Shown: piece after piece, positions 53,910 to 62,531 of the stretch
Layout of the letters: each line of letters begins with the position of its first letter
Numbering within the stretch: the first letter of the stretch is position 1
Assembly (NCBI GenBank): GCA_947474705.1
Contig: CANJJS010000010.1
Location: 1-64,000 of the forward strand
Direction of reading: 5' to 3'
DNA from: Acetobacteraceae bacterium
Lineage (GTDB): Bacteria; Pseudomonadota; Alphaproteobacteria; Acetobacterales; Acetobacteraceae
Length of the DNA stretch: 64,000 bases
The notes under the pieces: generated by a model
The model's database searches: none
What the model saw: only the letters and a program-made list of their open reading frames with translations
What the model was told of the DNA's origin: nothing
Made by a program: the position numbers and the translations under genes

Positions 53910-54479
53910 ACCCAGAGCCGCGCGCGCGGCGGCGCGGGCCTCGGCGGCGGCGGGGAATTCGGGTGTCAGAGCCAGGGCCGCGTCGAGGTCGGCCAGCGCC
54001 CGCCGAGGCTCGCCAAGGGCGAGCCAGACGCGGCCGCGATTGTGCAGCGCCGAGGCGAAGCCGGGGTCGAGGCGCAAGGCCTCGTTCAAATCGGCCAGCG
54101 CGCGCACAGGCTCGCCTTTCGCGGCCCAGGCATAGCCGCGGCCATTGAACGCATCCGCGAAGCCGGGATCGAGCCGGATCGCCTCGGTCAGTTCCGCGAT
54201 CGCCCGATCGTGGTCGCGTTTGCCGTTGAAAGCGTAGCCCCGATTGTTAAACGCGGCGGCAAGCGCCGGGTCGCGGCGAATGGCCTCGTCCAGGTCCTCC
54301 AACGCGCGATCGTAACGCTTCAGGCCGTTATAGGCGAAGCCGCGGGCGTTGAAGGCGGCGGCCAAGGGCGCGCGCGCGATCGCCGCGTCCAGCGCCTCGA
54401 TCGCCGCATCGTATCGCTTCGCCGCGTTCAGCGCGCGCGCCTGGTCGAGACAATCTGTCCGCGGCTCCGATCCTGTCAC
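53904..54479 (-). CDS. TPR-repeat protein
   Basis: The protein has 191 residues. It consists of five tetratricopeptide repeats of about 34 residues, e.g. AAFNARGFAYNGLKRYDRAL and AAFNNRGYAFNGKRDHDRAI, running from residue 11 to 175. Such helix pairs form a scaffold for protein contacts. No signal peptide is visible from the GTG start at 54479, although the frame is open to 54647, overlapping the palindromic element; that extension is not homologous and I exclude it. Confidence 0.82.
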   Translation of the reverse strand: MTGSEPRTDCLDQARALNAAKRYDAAIEALDAAIARAPLAAAFNARGFAYNGLKRYDRALEDLDEAIRRDPALAAAFNNRGYAFNGKRDHDRAIAELTEAIRLDPGFADAFNGRGYAWAAKGEPVRALADLNEALRLDPGFASALHNRGRVWLALGEPRRALADLDAALALTPEFPAAAEARAAARAALGL

Positions 54480-54531
54480 ACGCGTCGCTCCCCTGTGCTC
54501 CGCCGGTCTTCGTCCAATGGCCACGAACTGG

Positions 54532-54876
54532 CAACCGTGCCGGGCTCTGGCTCCGTCCGATCGAGGATGGATCGGCGTTGGGGCTCTGCCCCCGAGAGCC
54601 GCGAAGCGGATCGAGCCCGCGAGGGCGCTGCCCTTCGAACCCGCCAAGGGCTCGCCCTTGGAACCCCGGGGTTTGGCCGGTTGTTAAGGGAGGGCCTTCC
54701 ACGGATGTTTCAACGTCCTCGCATGGCCCTCCCTTAACAACCGGCCAAAATCGATCGCGGTCCAGGGGACGTTCCCCTGGTGGGGGTCGAGGGGGCAAAG
54801 CCCCTCGTGGGGTCTGGGGCAACGCCCCAGCGCTGGTCTGTCCTCGATCGGACGGAACCCAGGCCCCGCACGGTTG
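54532..54876. repeat. large nested palindromic element, copy 3
   Basis: The central stem has perfect 25-base arms (54672-54696 and 54725-54749) around a 28-base loop. The outer arms reach GCAACCGTGC on the left and GCACGGTTG on the right, and pair imperfectly through CTCCGTCCGATCGAGGA and its complement. Right of the stem lies the shared module ATCGATCGCGGTCC and CCAGGGGACGTTCCCCTGG, as in copy 4. This copy lies between divergent genes (TPR and amidohydrolase), so its role is not limited to termination. Confidence 0.87.
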
Positions 54877-54943
54877 GCGGCTCTTGCCAGGAGCGCGGCC
54901 GCGCGGGACGATTGGGGGGATCGGACCTGGGGGGGCGAACGCG

Positions 54944-56095
54944 ATGAAATACGATCTGTTGTTGACCGGTGGCGAGGTGATCGATCCCAGCGCGGGGTTG
55001 CGCGGGATCATGGACGTCGCCATTTCCGGCGGCAAGATCGCCGCCGTGGCGCCGTCGTTGCCGGCGCATGAGGCGCGGCGGACGATTTCCGCCGCCGGCC
55101 ATTTGGTGATGCCGGGGCTCGTCGACATTCACGCCCATGTGTTCGTGAACGCGCACGACATGGGCGGACGCACGGATGCCATTTGTCAGGCGAGCGGTGT
55201 GACCACTTTGTGCGACGCGGGCAGCACCGGGTCGTCGAATTTTTCCGGGCTTCGGCACACGCTCGACACCCAGGTGCGGACTCGGGTCCGGGCTTTTGTC
55301 AATCTTTCGGCGATTGGAATTACCGGGACGTCGCGGGGCGGGGAATTGTCGCATTTTCCGTATGCCGATCCGGAGGGTTGCGCGCGGACGATTGTCGAAA
55401 ATCCGGACCTCGCGATCGGGGTGAAGCTGCGGTTCGGGCCGGGTCTGGTGTGGGAGTATTCCAATGAGCCGGTGAAGCTCGCGCGCAAGACGGCGGACAT
55501 GGCGGGCGGGGTGCCGATGATGATGCACATCACGGACTCGCCGATTCCGTTGCCCGCGTTGATCGAGCACATGAAGCCCGGCGATATCGTCACGCATTGT
55601 TACCATGGCCGCGCGCATGGGATCATGGGGCAGGAGAAACAGTTTTTGTTGAAGGAGGTCGTGGAGGCGCAGCGGGCGGGGATTATTTTCGACTGCGCGC
55701 ATGGGCGGAATCATTTCAATTTCCGGATGATCGAGCGCGCGTTGGATCAGGGTTTTCTGCCGGACACGATCTCGACGGATCTGACCGTGACCTCCGCGAC
55801 CAAGGGGCCGGTGTGGGATTTGCCGACGACCATGTCGAAATTGCTGCATTTCGGTATGCCGCTGGACGAGATCGTCCGCCGGTCCACCGCCGCCCCGGCC
55901 AAAATCATGGGTTACGAGGGCACGGTCGGCACGTTGAAGCCGGGCGCCAACGCGGATGTTTCGGTGTTCGAACTGCGGGACGGGGCGTTCGCGCTGACCG
56001 ACAGCGACGGCGACACCATCACCGCGAAACGCAAACTTTTCGCCAGGCTGACGTTGAAGGACGGGCGTGTTTGGTACGAACGGCCCGCCGCCTGA
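54944..56095 (+). CDS. amidohydrolase-superfamily metal hydrolase (dihydroorotase/deacetylase type)
   Basis: The protein has 383 residues. The first metal ligands are H63 and H65 in GLVDIHAHVF. The bridging carboxylated Lys is probably in AIGVKLRFG, followed by MMHITDSP, THCYHGRAHG and the final Asp in TISTDLTVTS. The N-terminal beta-sandwich (LLTGGEVIDPSAGLRGIMDV) is also typical. Relatives are called dihydroorotases or deacetylases, but the true substrate is uncertain. It starts 68 bp after copy 3 of the palindrome. Confidence 0.88.
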   Translation: MKYDLLLTGGEVIDPSAGLRGIMDVAISGGKIAAVAPSLPAHEARRTISAAGHLVMPGLVDIHAHVFVNAHDMGGRTDAICQASGVTTLCDAGSTGSSNFSGLRHTLDTQVRTRVRAFVNLSAIGITGTSRGGELSHFPYADPEGCARTIVENPDLAIGVKLRFGPGLVWEYSNEPVKLARKTADMAGGVPMMMHITDSPIPLPALIEHMKPGDIVTHCYHGRAHGIMGQEKQFLLKEVVEAQRAGIIFDCAHGRNHFNFRMIERALDQGFLPDTISTDLTVTSATKGPVWDLPTTMSKLLHFGMPLDEIVRRSTAAPAKIMGYEGTVGTLKPGANADVSVFELRDGAFALTDSDGDTITAKRKLFARLTLKDGRVWYERPAA

Positions 56096-56104
56096 AAAGA
56101 AGCT

Positions 56105-56133
56105 GGACGCCGGGGCGCGAAACCCCGGCGTCC
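56105..56133. terminator. strong hairpin between convergent genes
   Basis: GGACGCCGGGG and CCCCGGCGTCC form a perfect 11-bp stem around CGCGAAA. It follows the amidohydrolase stop by 9 bp and ends 5 bp before the end of hpf. It is probably a terminator for both; the T-run is better on the minus strand (CTTCTTTTC). Confidence 0.7.
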
Positions 56134-56138
56134 CTTCG

Positions 56139-56717
56139 TCACGCGCCTGGATCGATCCAGCCGATATTGCCGTCGGCGCGGCGATAGACCACGTTCAGAA
56201 CGCCAGACTTCACGTCGCGAAACATCATCGCCGGCTGGTCCGCCAGTTCCAGCCGCATCACCGCCTCGCTGACGGACAGATGCGAGATTTCCATTTTGGT
56301 TTCCGCGATCACCGCGGGCGCCAGCGCGGTTTCGGTCTCGTGCGCCTCGCGTTCTTCCTCGGGTTCCGCCTGTAAAACGATCTGCCGCGCCGCATCGGGC
56401 CGCGCCCGGTGCGCCATGTCGCGGTGATGGTCGTTCACCCGGCGGCGATAGCGCCTGAGACGCTTGCCCACATGCTCCACCGCCTTGCCGAAGGCGGCAT
56501 AGGCATCCGCGCCCTCCGCCTCGCCGCGCAGTGTCAGGCCGCGCCCGGCGTGCAGATTGATGTCGCAGTGAAAGCCCAGCCGCGATTTGGCGAAGGTGAT
56601 TCGCGCGTCCTGCGCGTGTTCGAAATACTTACCGGTCACACCGGTCAGATCGTGCGACACACGCTCGCGCAATGCGTCGGAGAGTTCGACCTGCTTGCCA
56701 GAAACCGTGATTTGCAT
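56139..56717 (-). CDS. hpf: ribosome hibernation-promoting factor, long form
   Basis: The protein has 192 residues, longer than short HPF (about 95) and with both domains. The N-terminal S30AE domain (MQITVSGKQVELSDALRERV through AAFGKAVEHVGKRLRRYRRR) binds the 30S subunit. The C-terminal domain (MEISHLSVSEAVMRLELADQ, PAMMFRDVKSGVLNVVYRR) is the dimer interface that joins two ribosomes into 100S particles in stationary phase. It lies 108 bp after rpoN on the same strand, a widespread order. Confidence 0.95.
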   Translation of the reverse strand: MQITVSGKQVELSDALRERVSHDLTGVTGKYFEHAQDARITFAKSRLGFHCDINLHAGRGLTLRGEAEGADAYAAFGKAVEHVGKRLRRYRRRVNDHHRDMAHRARPDAARQIVLQAEPEEEREAHETETALAPAVIAETKMEISHLSVSEAVMRLELADQPAMMFRDVKSGVLNVVYRRADGNIGWIDPGA

Positions 56718-56825
56718 CGTTTATCGTCCTTCCGAACGCCAGTCATTCCGCGCGAAACGGAGCGAGCTGGACGGCACCTCATCTGGGTCCCCCCATCTGG
56801 GATTTCCTTGGGCGAGGACCGCGAT

Positions 56826-58328
56826 TCAGGCGGGTACCGTCTTGACCCGCCGGCGACCCACGGAGTTCGGGATGTGCATCGCCTCCCGGTATTTGGCCAC
56901 TGTTCGCCGCGCGATGTCCACACCTTCTTCGCGCAGAAGGTTAACAAGCTGGTCGTCGGAGAGAATGGCTTTCGGGGATTCGCCCTCGATCAACTGGCGA
57001 ATGCGATGGCGTACCGCCTCGGAACTATGGCCTTCGCCGCCGCCGGTGGCCCCAATCGAGGTGGTGAAGAAATATTTAAGCTCGAACATTCCCCGCGGCG
57101 TGGAAATATATTTATTGGAGGTCACGCGGCTGACGGTGCTCTCGTGCATTTCCACCGCCGTCGCGATATCGCGCAGAATCAGCGGCCGCAGATACGCCAC
57201 CCCCTGACGCAGGAACGCGTCCTGCGTACGCATGATCTCCGCGGCGACCTTCAGGATCGTCTGGGCGCGCTGTTGCAGCGACCGCACCAGCCAGTTCGCG
57301 CTGGCCAGGTGCTCCGTCAGGAACACGCGCTCCTCTTTTTTCGCCTTGGGCGAGACGCGGGCGAAAAAACTCTCGTTGACCAGCACGCGCGGCATCGTGT
57401 CGGGGTTCAGTTCCAGCAGCCAGCCACCGTCGGGCGCCGCCCGCATGAGAATGTCGGGGACGACGGTTCGCACCGGCTCCGCATCGTAGGTCGCGCCAGG
57501 CTTGGGATCGAGCGCCTTGATCTCGCCGATCATGTCGGCGAGGTCTTCCGAATCGACACCGCAGATCTTCATCAGCGCGCGCGTGTCCCGCCGCGCCAGC
57601 AGTTCCAGATTGTCGAGCAGCGCCACGATCGCCGGGTCGAGCCTGTTTTTGTCCAGCAATTGCGCCGCCAGACACTCCTTCAGGTCTCGCGCGAACAGGC
57701 CGACGGGATCGAAGCGCATCATCTTCGCGCGCACCGCCTCCACGCGGTCCAGCGGTAGGGCCATGGCATGCGCGATCGCCGCGGGATCGGCGGTCAACCG
57801 GCCCGCCGGGCACAGCAGCGCGATCAAATGCGCGCCGATCATGCGGTCCACGGGATCGTTGAAACTCAACCGGAGCTGCTCGCCCAGATGGTCGCGCAAC
57901 GACGGGCGATCCCCCGCCATCTCGTCGATGCCACGCTCGTCGCCCTCGAAGGACTGGCTGCCGCCACGCCCGTCGTAGGACCCCATGGAGGGCCCGCCAT
58001 CGGCGACCCCGCCGGGGTCGTATTCCTCGGCGTGCGCGTTATCCAGCGGCGCCGCCGCTTCGGTGGGCAGTTTGTCCGCGACCGTCGCGTGCGCGGTGTC
58101 CGCCGGTACATCGGCGCGCAGCGGGATTTGATCCAGGGCCGCGCGCTCGCCGATCGGCGCGTCGGTCGCCTCGGCGCGCTCCAGCAGCGGGTTGCGTTCG
58201 AGTTCCCGCTCGACGAACGTGGCGGCGTCGAGATTGGAAAATTGCAGAAGCTGGATGGCCTGACGCAATTGCGGCGTCATCACCAGCGTCTGGCTCTGTC
58301 GGAGGTCTAATCGTGGGCCAAGCGCCAT
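56826..58328 (-). CDS. rpoN: RNA polymerase sigma-54 factor
   Basis: The protein has 500 residues. Region I is QTLVMTPQLRQAIQLLQFSN (activator contact). A variable acidic linker (SMGSYDGRGGSQSFEGDERG) follows, then the core-binding domain and the C-terminal DNA-binding part. It ends with the RpoN box ARRTVAKYRE at 473-482, which reads the -24 element of promoters. It directs activator-dependent genes such as nitrogen metabolism. A 107-bp space separates it from the divergent alpha/beta hydrolase gene. Confidence 0.96.
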   Translation of the reverse strand: MALGPRLDLRQSQTLVMTPQLRQAIQLLQFSNLDAATFVERELERNPLLERAEATDAPIGERAALDQIPLRADVPADTAHATVADKLPTEAAAPLDNAHAEEYDPGGVADGGPSMGSYDGRGGSQSFEGDERGIDEMAGDRPSLRDHLGEQLRLSFNDPVDRMIGAHLIALLCPAGRLTADPAAIAHAMALPLDRVEAVRAKMMRFDPVGLFARDLKECLAAQLLDKNRLDPAIVALLDNLELLARRDTRALMKICGVDSEDLADMIGEIKALDPKPGATYDAEPVRTVVPDILMRAAPDGGWLLELNPDTMPRVLVNESFFARVSPKAKKEERVFLTEHLASANWLVRSLQQRAQTILKVAAEIMRTQDAFLRQGVAYLRPLILRDIATAVEMHESTVSRVTSNKYISTPRGMFELKYFFTTSIGATGGGEGHSSEAVRHRIRQLIEGESPKAILSDDQLVNLLREEGVDIARRTVAKYREAMHIPNSVGRRRVKTVPA

Positions 58329-58435
58329 GCATGGCGATTAGCGGGACCGCCCCCCCGGGGTCAATGGATTTTCCGAAAAGTTAATGCAAGAAGCGTGCTA
58401 ACTGGCCGCACAGGCCACCGAATGGAGTTTTCGAC

Positions 58436-59419
58436 GTGACCGCTCTGACCGTCCACGAGACTTTCATCCCCTCGGATATGCCGGGCGTGTCCCTGTTCGT
58501 CCGCGAAAAACACCTGGAGGGCATGACGCGATTCTCCCCGGGCCGGACCGTGTTGTTCGTGCATGGCGCGACCTACCCGGCGGAAACGGCGTTCGATCTG
58601 GAACTCGGCGGGTTCAGTTGGATGGATTTCATCGCCCGGAGCGGCTTCGACGTTTTTCTGGTCGATGTGCGCGGCTACGGACGCTCGACCCGTCCGCCCG
58701 CCATGGACGCGCCGGCGGAGGCCAATCCGCCCTTCGCCTCCACCGCCGATGCCCGCGCCGATGTGGCGGCGGCCGTGCGCCATATCCAGGCGCGCCGCGG
58801 GGTGGCGCGGGTGTGCCTGATCGGCTGGTCCTGGGGCTGCGCGACGATGGGTAGTTTCGCCGCCGCGTATCCCGATCTGGTGGAGCGGCTGGTTCTGTTC
58901 GCGCCGGGGTGGGTCCGCGATGGAAGCTCGGCCGCCGATCCCGGCGGGTCCCTTGGCGCCTGGCGCGGCGTGACGCGGGCGGCGGCGAAAGAGCGTTGGC
59001 TGAACGGCGTCCCCGCCGCCAAACGCGACCGCCTTGTTCCGCCCGGATGGTTCGACATCTGGGCTGACGCGACCTTCGCCACCGATCCCGCCGGCGCGGC
59101 GATGGACCCGCCGGTGTTGCGCGCGCCCAACGGCGTGGTCGCGGACAGCCGGGCATACTGGTCCGCCGGCAAGGCGTTGTACGACCCCGCGGACATTACC
59201 GCGCCGACGATGATCGCGGTCGGCGAGTGGGACCGCGACACGCCGCCCGCGCTTGGCCTGACCTTGTTCTCTTTGCTGTCGAACGCCCGCGAAAAACGTT
59301 TCGCGCTGATGGGGGAGGCGACGCACACCGCGTTGATGGAACGCGGACGGATGTCGTTGTTCGATCAGGTGCAGGTATTCCTGGAAGGCGGGGTCGAGGC
59401 GGGTTCTCCGGCCGGTTAA
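58436..59419 (+). CDS. alpha/beta hydrolase
   Basis: The protein has 327 residues. The nucleophile elbow GWSWGCATMG holds S132; the oxyanion HG lies at 43-44 (VLFVHGATYP), with probable acid near Asp263 (VGEWDRDTPP) and base H297 (GEATHTALMERG). Typical substrates are esters, lactones or epoxides; none can be named. The GTG start follows TTTTCGAC with no strong ribosome site. No signal peptide is seen. Confidence 0.88.
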   Translation: MTALTVHETFIPSDMPGVSLFVREKHLEGMTRFSPGRTVLFVHGATYPAETAFDLELGGFSWMDFIARSGFDVFLVDVRGYGRSTRPPAMDAPAEANPPFASTADARADVAAAVRHIQARRGVARVCLIGWSWGCATMGSFAAAYPDLVERLVLFAPGWVRDGSSAADPGGSLGAWRGVTRAAAKERWLNGVPAAKRDRLVPPGWFDIWADATFATDPAGAAMDPPVLRAPNGVVADSRAYWSAGKALYDPADITAPTMIAVGEWDRDTPPALGLTLFSLLSNAREKRFALMGEATHTALMERGRMSLFDQVQVFLEGGVEAGSPAG

Positions 59420-59610
59420 ACTGGCTCGGGCGGGAGAAGTGGACGGGGGCCGACAACCGCGGATGGGCGGTTATCGCCGCCGGACCTGAACGCGCGCGTC
59501 ACGGGAGAAATTCATTCGCCGCCATGCCTCGCGGAAGGGCGATCCGGGACAATCGCCGCGCGCGAAAACGAGATTTATGTCGCGCCGCGGCGCTCGATAC
59601 GGGAGCGGCG

Positions 59611-59640
59611 TCGAACGAGGCGGCCTGAGGCCTCGTTCGA
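59611..59640. terminator. hairpin pair between convergent genes
   Basis: TCGAACGAGG and CCTCGTTCGA form a perfect 10-bp stem. A second hairpin ACCGGTC/GACCGGT follows at about 59643-59661, just before the DUF1993 gene end. No U-tract is present. The rest of the 245-bp gap shows no gene. Confidence 0.55.
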
Positions 59641-59664
59641 CGACCGGTCTCCGGGACCGGTGTG

Positions 59665-60183
59665 TTACAGCCAGTTCACCGTGCCGAGGAAGTCGCGCTT
59701 TCCGACGGGGACGCCGCGATGGCGCAGAATGTCGTAAGCCGTGGTCACGAAGAAGAAGAAATTCGGCAGACCGAATTGTTGCAGATAATCGGCGCCTTTC
59801 ATCTTCCGCTCGTTGCCGCCGGCCATCCAGGTCACGACCTTGTCCTCGTTGCCGTTCACCTGTTCCGGCGTCAGGCTTTTCACGAAAGCGAGGGCTTTCT
59901 CGACGCGGGCCTTGGCGGCGGCGAAGCTGGTGTCGTCCACCGCTTCCAGCGCCGGGCCGGCGACACCGGCCAAACGGCCCGGCGTGTTGCAGCCGAAATC
60001 GGCGGCCTGACGGATCTGCCGGGCGAGGCAGAACATGTCGGGATAAAGCCGATCGGTCAGGAGCGCCGATTCCTCGATTTTGTTGGCGGCGCAATGCGCG
60101 GCCGCCTTGTCGATAATCGCGATCAACGCGCCGAGCTGTTGCGCGCAGGGCGTCGCGGATGCGTCGTACATGGAATACGCCAT
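59665..60183 (-). CDS. DUF1993 family protein
   Basis: The protein has 172 residues. The family pattern is visible in MYDASATPCAQQLGALIAII, DKAAAHCAANKIEESALL, then LYPDMFCLARQIRQAADFGC and GLPNFFFFVTTAYDILRHRG. The fold is a DinB-like four-helix bundle. Function unknown. GGAGGAACCCCC precedes the ATG. Divergent from the amidohydrolase gene, 134 bp between starts. Confidence 0.8.
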   Translation of the reverse strand: MAYSMYDASATPCAQQLGALIAIIDKAAAHCAANKIEESALLTDRLYPDMFCLARQIRQAADFGCNTPGRLAGVAGPALEAVDDTSFAAAKARVEKALAFVKSLTPEQVNGNEDKVVTWMAGGNERKMKGADYLQQFGLPNFFFFVTTAYDILRHRGVPVGKRDFLGTVNWL

Positions 60184-60317
60184 GGGGGTTCCTCCTTGTG
60201 GATTGCGAATGGACGGTCGGAGTGTAAGCGCTTCCCGCCCGACCGGCCAGACCCTTGCCGGTGCCGCCCAGGAGGTTTAGCGTCGCGGTAACAATAGCCA
60301 AACACCAGGAGCGTCCG

Positions 60318-61466
60318 ATGAACGAGCGACTGATTTCGGCCGATAATCACATCGACATGACCTATTGCCCGCCCGATTTGTGGTCGGACGCGGCCCCCGC
60401 GAAGTGGAAGGGCCTGATCCCGCACACCGTGGAGAAAGACGACGGCCTGCACTGGGTCGTCGATGGCAACGAGCAGGGCATGTGGAACGGCGTCGGGCCG
60501 GGCTTCGGCAAATACGAAAAAGGCTCGTTCACGCATGTCGACGAAATGGCGGAGCGCGGTTTCGTCTGGGATTACCGGCGCGGCGCTGTTTCCCGGCCGA
60601 CGACCCCCGATCTGCGCGTGAAGGACCTCGACGCGGACGGTGTCCACGCGGAAATCATTTACGGCTGCCTCCGCATCAACGAAATCATCTCAAATCACGA
60701 AATTCGCGACTGGTCCGATTCCATTTATAACGACTGGGCTGCCGATTTCGCGAAAAAATCCGACCCGAACCGCGTCTTCCCCCTCGCCCTTGTTCCCAAC
60801 ACGACACCCGGCGTCGCGGCGGCGGAAGTCCGGCGTTGCGCGAAAATGGGACTGCGCGGGGGCGACATGGCCTTCAAAGGTCTCGCCTTGCCGTTGTGGC
60901 ACCACGACTGGGACGAATTGTGGCGCGCCAGCGCGGAATGCAAATTCCCGATCTCCTTCCATTCCACGGGCTTCAAGGCGATCCAGCCGCCCAGCAATCC
61001 CCAGATGGAAAAGGAATACTTCACCGAATACCGCCTGGTGCGCTCGGCGCTGTTCCAGTTGGACACGATGGAAGTCCTGGTCTCCATCCTCGCGTCCGGT
61101 GCCTGCGAACGCTTCCCGGACTTCAACTTCGTTCTGGGCGAGTCAGGCGTGACCTGGCTGCCCTACGTCTTCGACCGGCTCGACACCGAATATCACGACC
61201 GCGCGCGCGCGCTTGGGTTCAAGATGAAACCCAGCGATTACTTCCGCCGCCAGGGCTACGTGACCTACCAACAGGACAAATTCCTGGAACCGATCGTGCC
61301 GCTGATCGGCGAGGACCGGATCATGTGGGGCTCCGACTTCCCCCATCCCGACTGCCTCTGGCCGGACTCCCGCCGCATTCTTGGCGAGAACCTCGCGGGC
61401 CTGTCGCGGTCCACGCAGCGTAAGATCGTGCACGACAACGTGGCCGCGCTGTACAACATTCGATAA
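60318..61466 (+). CDS. amidohydrolase, ACMSD-like subfamily
   Basis: The protein has 382 residues. Metal-site residues are expected in LISADNHIDMTYCPPDLW near the N-terminus, ISFHSTGFKAIQ, FVLGESGVTWLPYVFDRL, and WGSDFPHPDCLWP near the C-terminus. These are the features of the amidohydrolase_2 group that includes aminocarboxymuconate-semialdehyde decarboxylase. Decarboxylation of an aromatic acid or hydrolysis of a ring are possible; the substrate cannot be assigned. CAGGAG precedes the ATG. Confidence 0.88.
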   Translation: MNERLISADNHIDMTYCPPDLWSDAAPAKWKGLIPHTVEKDDGLHWVVDGNEQGMWNGVGPGFGKYEKGSFTHVDEMAERGFVWDYRRGAVSRPTTPDLRVKDLDADGVHAEIIYGCLRINEIISNHEIRDWSDSIYNDWAADFAKKSDPNRVFPLALVPNTTPGVAAAEVRRCAKMGLRGGDMAFKGLALPLWHHDWDELWRASAECKFPISFHSTGFKAIQPPSNPQMEKEYFTEYRLVRSALFQLDTMEVLVSILASGACERFPDFNFVLGESGVTWLPYVFDRLDTEYHDRARALGFKMKPSDYFRRQGYVTYQQDKFLEPIVPLIGEDRIMWGSDFPHPDCLWPDSRRILGENLAGLSRSTQRKIVHDNVAALYNIR

Positions 61467-61564
61467 GTTCGCCGCGCGCGCCGGTCCGCCCGGCGCGCGC
61501 CCGGCAAGGGTGCCATGCCGAATCGGTCCTTGCGTCCGATGCGTGGACAAGCCACATCCCCGGC

Positions 61565-62191
61565 ATGATCGATCGTCGCTCCGTCCTGACCGCGGGACTT
61601 ACACTCGCCGGTGGCCTGGCTCTGTCCGGCCGCGTTTTGGCGCAAACCTCGCCGCAAGATCAGGCCGATCTGACACGGATCGAAGCCTATCTGAATGGCA
61701 TCCGCACGCTGCGGGCCCGCTTCGTGCAAACCGCGCCCGATGGCGACGTGACACAGGGGCTGGCGCTGCTGCAACGTCCCGGACGGATGCGGTTTCAATA
61801 CGACCCGCCCTCCCCTTTCCTGCTGATCGCCAACGCGGGAACCCTGTTTTTTCACGACGCGCAATTGCGCCAGACGACCAATATCCCCCTCAGCCGCACC
61901 CCGCTGGGCATCCTGCTCGCGGACCGGGCGAGCCTGTCGGGCGAGGTCACCGTCACTCGATTCGCGCGGCTGACCGGACAGATCCAGGTGAGCCTGGCGC
62001 GGACGGCAAGCCCAGGCGAAGGCACGCTGACATTGATCTTCACGGATTCGCCGATGACGCTGCGGCAATGGGTCGTGCTGGACCAACAAGGCAAACAAAC
62101 CCGCGTGACCCTGACCAACCTGGAACCGGGCGTCGCGATCGACGCGAAACAATTCGACTACCACGCGCTGCCCTCGACCGGCGGCGGCTGA
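61565..62191 (+). CDS. lolA: outer-membrane lipoprotein carrier protein LolA
   Basis: Periplasmic protein of 208 residues with a signal sequence (DRRSVLTAGLTLAGGLALSG RVLAQ in two parts, with a twin-arginine-like RR). The mature chain contains IEAYLNGIRTLRARFVQTAP, LLQRPGRMRFQYDPPSPFLL and TLTNLEPGVAIDAKQFDY, the half-barrel and helix segments of the LolA fold. It ferries lipoproteins from LolCDE to the outer membrane. It ends 10 bp before the fourth large palindrome. Confidence 0.88.
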   Translation: MIDRRSVLTAGLTLAGGLALSGRVLAQTSPQDQADLTRIEAYLNGIRTLRARFVQTAPDGDVTQGLALLQRPGRMRFQYDPPSPFLLIANAGTLFFHDAQLRQTTNIPLSRTPLGILLADRASLSGEVTVTRFARLTGQIQVSLARTASPGEGTLTLIFTDSPMTLRQWVVLDQQGKQTRVTLTNLEPGVAIDAKQFDYHALPSTGGG

Positions 62192-62201
62192 CGCGGCCCA
62201 T

Positions 62202-62493
62202 TTGGGGCGGCGGTGTGGGGGAGAGACCGGGGGCTTTGCCCCGGCCCCCGCGGGGGCTTTGCCCCTCGACCCCGCCCCAATGGGCCTTTGGGGCTCGCTT
62301 TTGGAACCTCGGGGTTGGCCTGTTGTTAAGGGTGGGCCATCTCAGCCGCCGATACAGCTTCGCATGGCCCACCCTTAACAACAGGCCAAAATCGATCGCG
62401 GTCCAGGGGACGTTCCCCTGGTGGGGTCGAGGGGCAACGCCCCCGTGGGGTCCGGGGCAAAGCCCCGGTCTCTCCTCCACACCGCCGCCCCAA
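62202..62493. repeat. large nested palindromic element, copy 4
   Basis: The central stem has perfect 26-base arms (62315-62340 and 62364-62389) around a 23-base loop. It differs from copy 3 by two substitutions, each matched in the opposite arm. The outer arms pair over about 70 bases: TTGGGGCGGCGGTGTGG on the left with CCACACCGCCGCCCCAA on the right, then GAGAGACCGGGG with CCCCGGTCTCTC. It fills the space between lolA and the dipeptidase gene on the same strand. Confidence 0.88.
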
Positions 62494-62531
62494 GGGTGGC
62501 CACCGGCGGCGCGATCCGGTAAGGGGCGGGC

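Noticed and set aside
54480..54647. N-terminal extension of the TPR protein
   Set aside because: The extra 56 residues are not TPR-like and are largely translated from palindrome copy 3.
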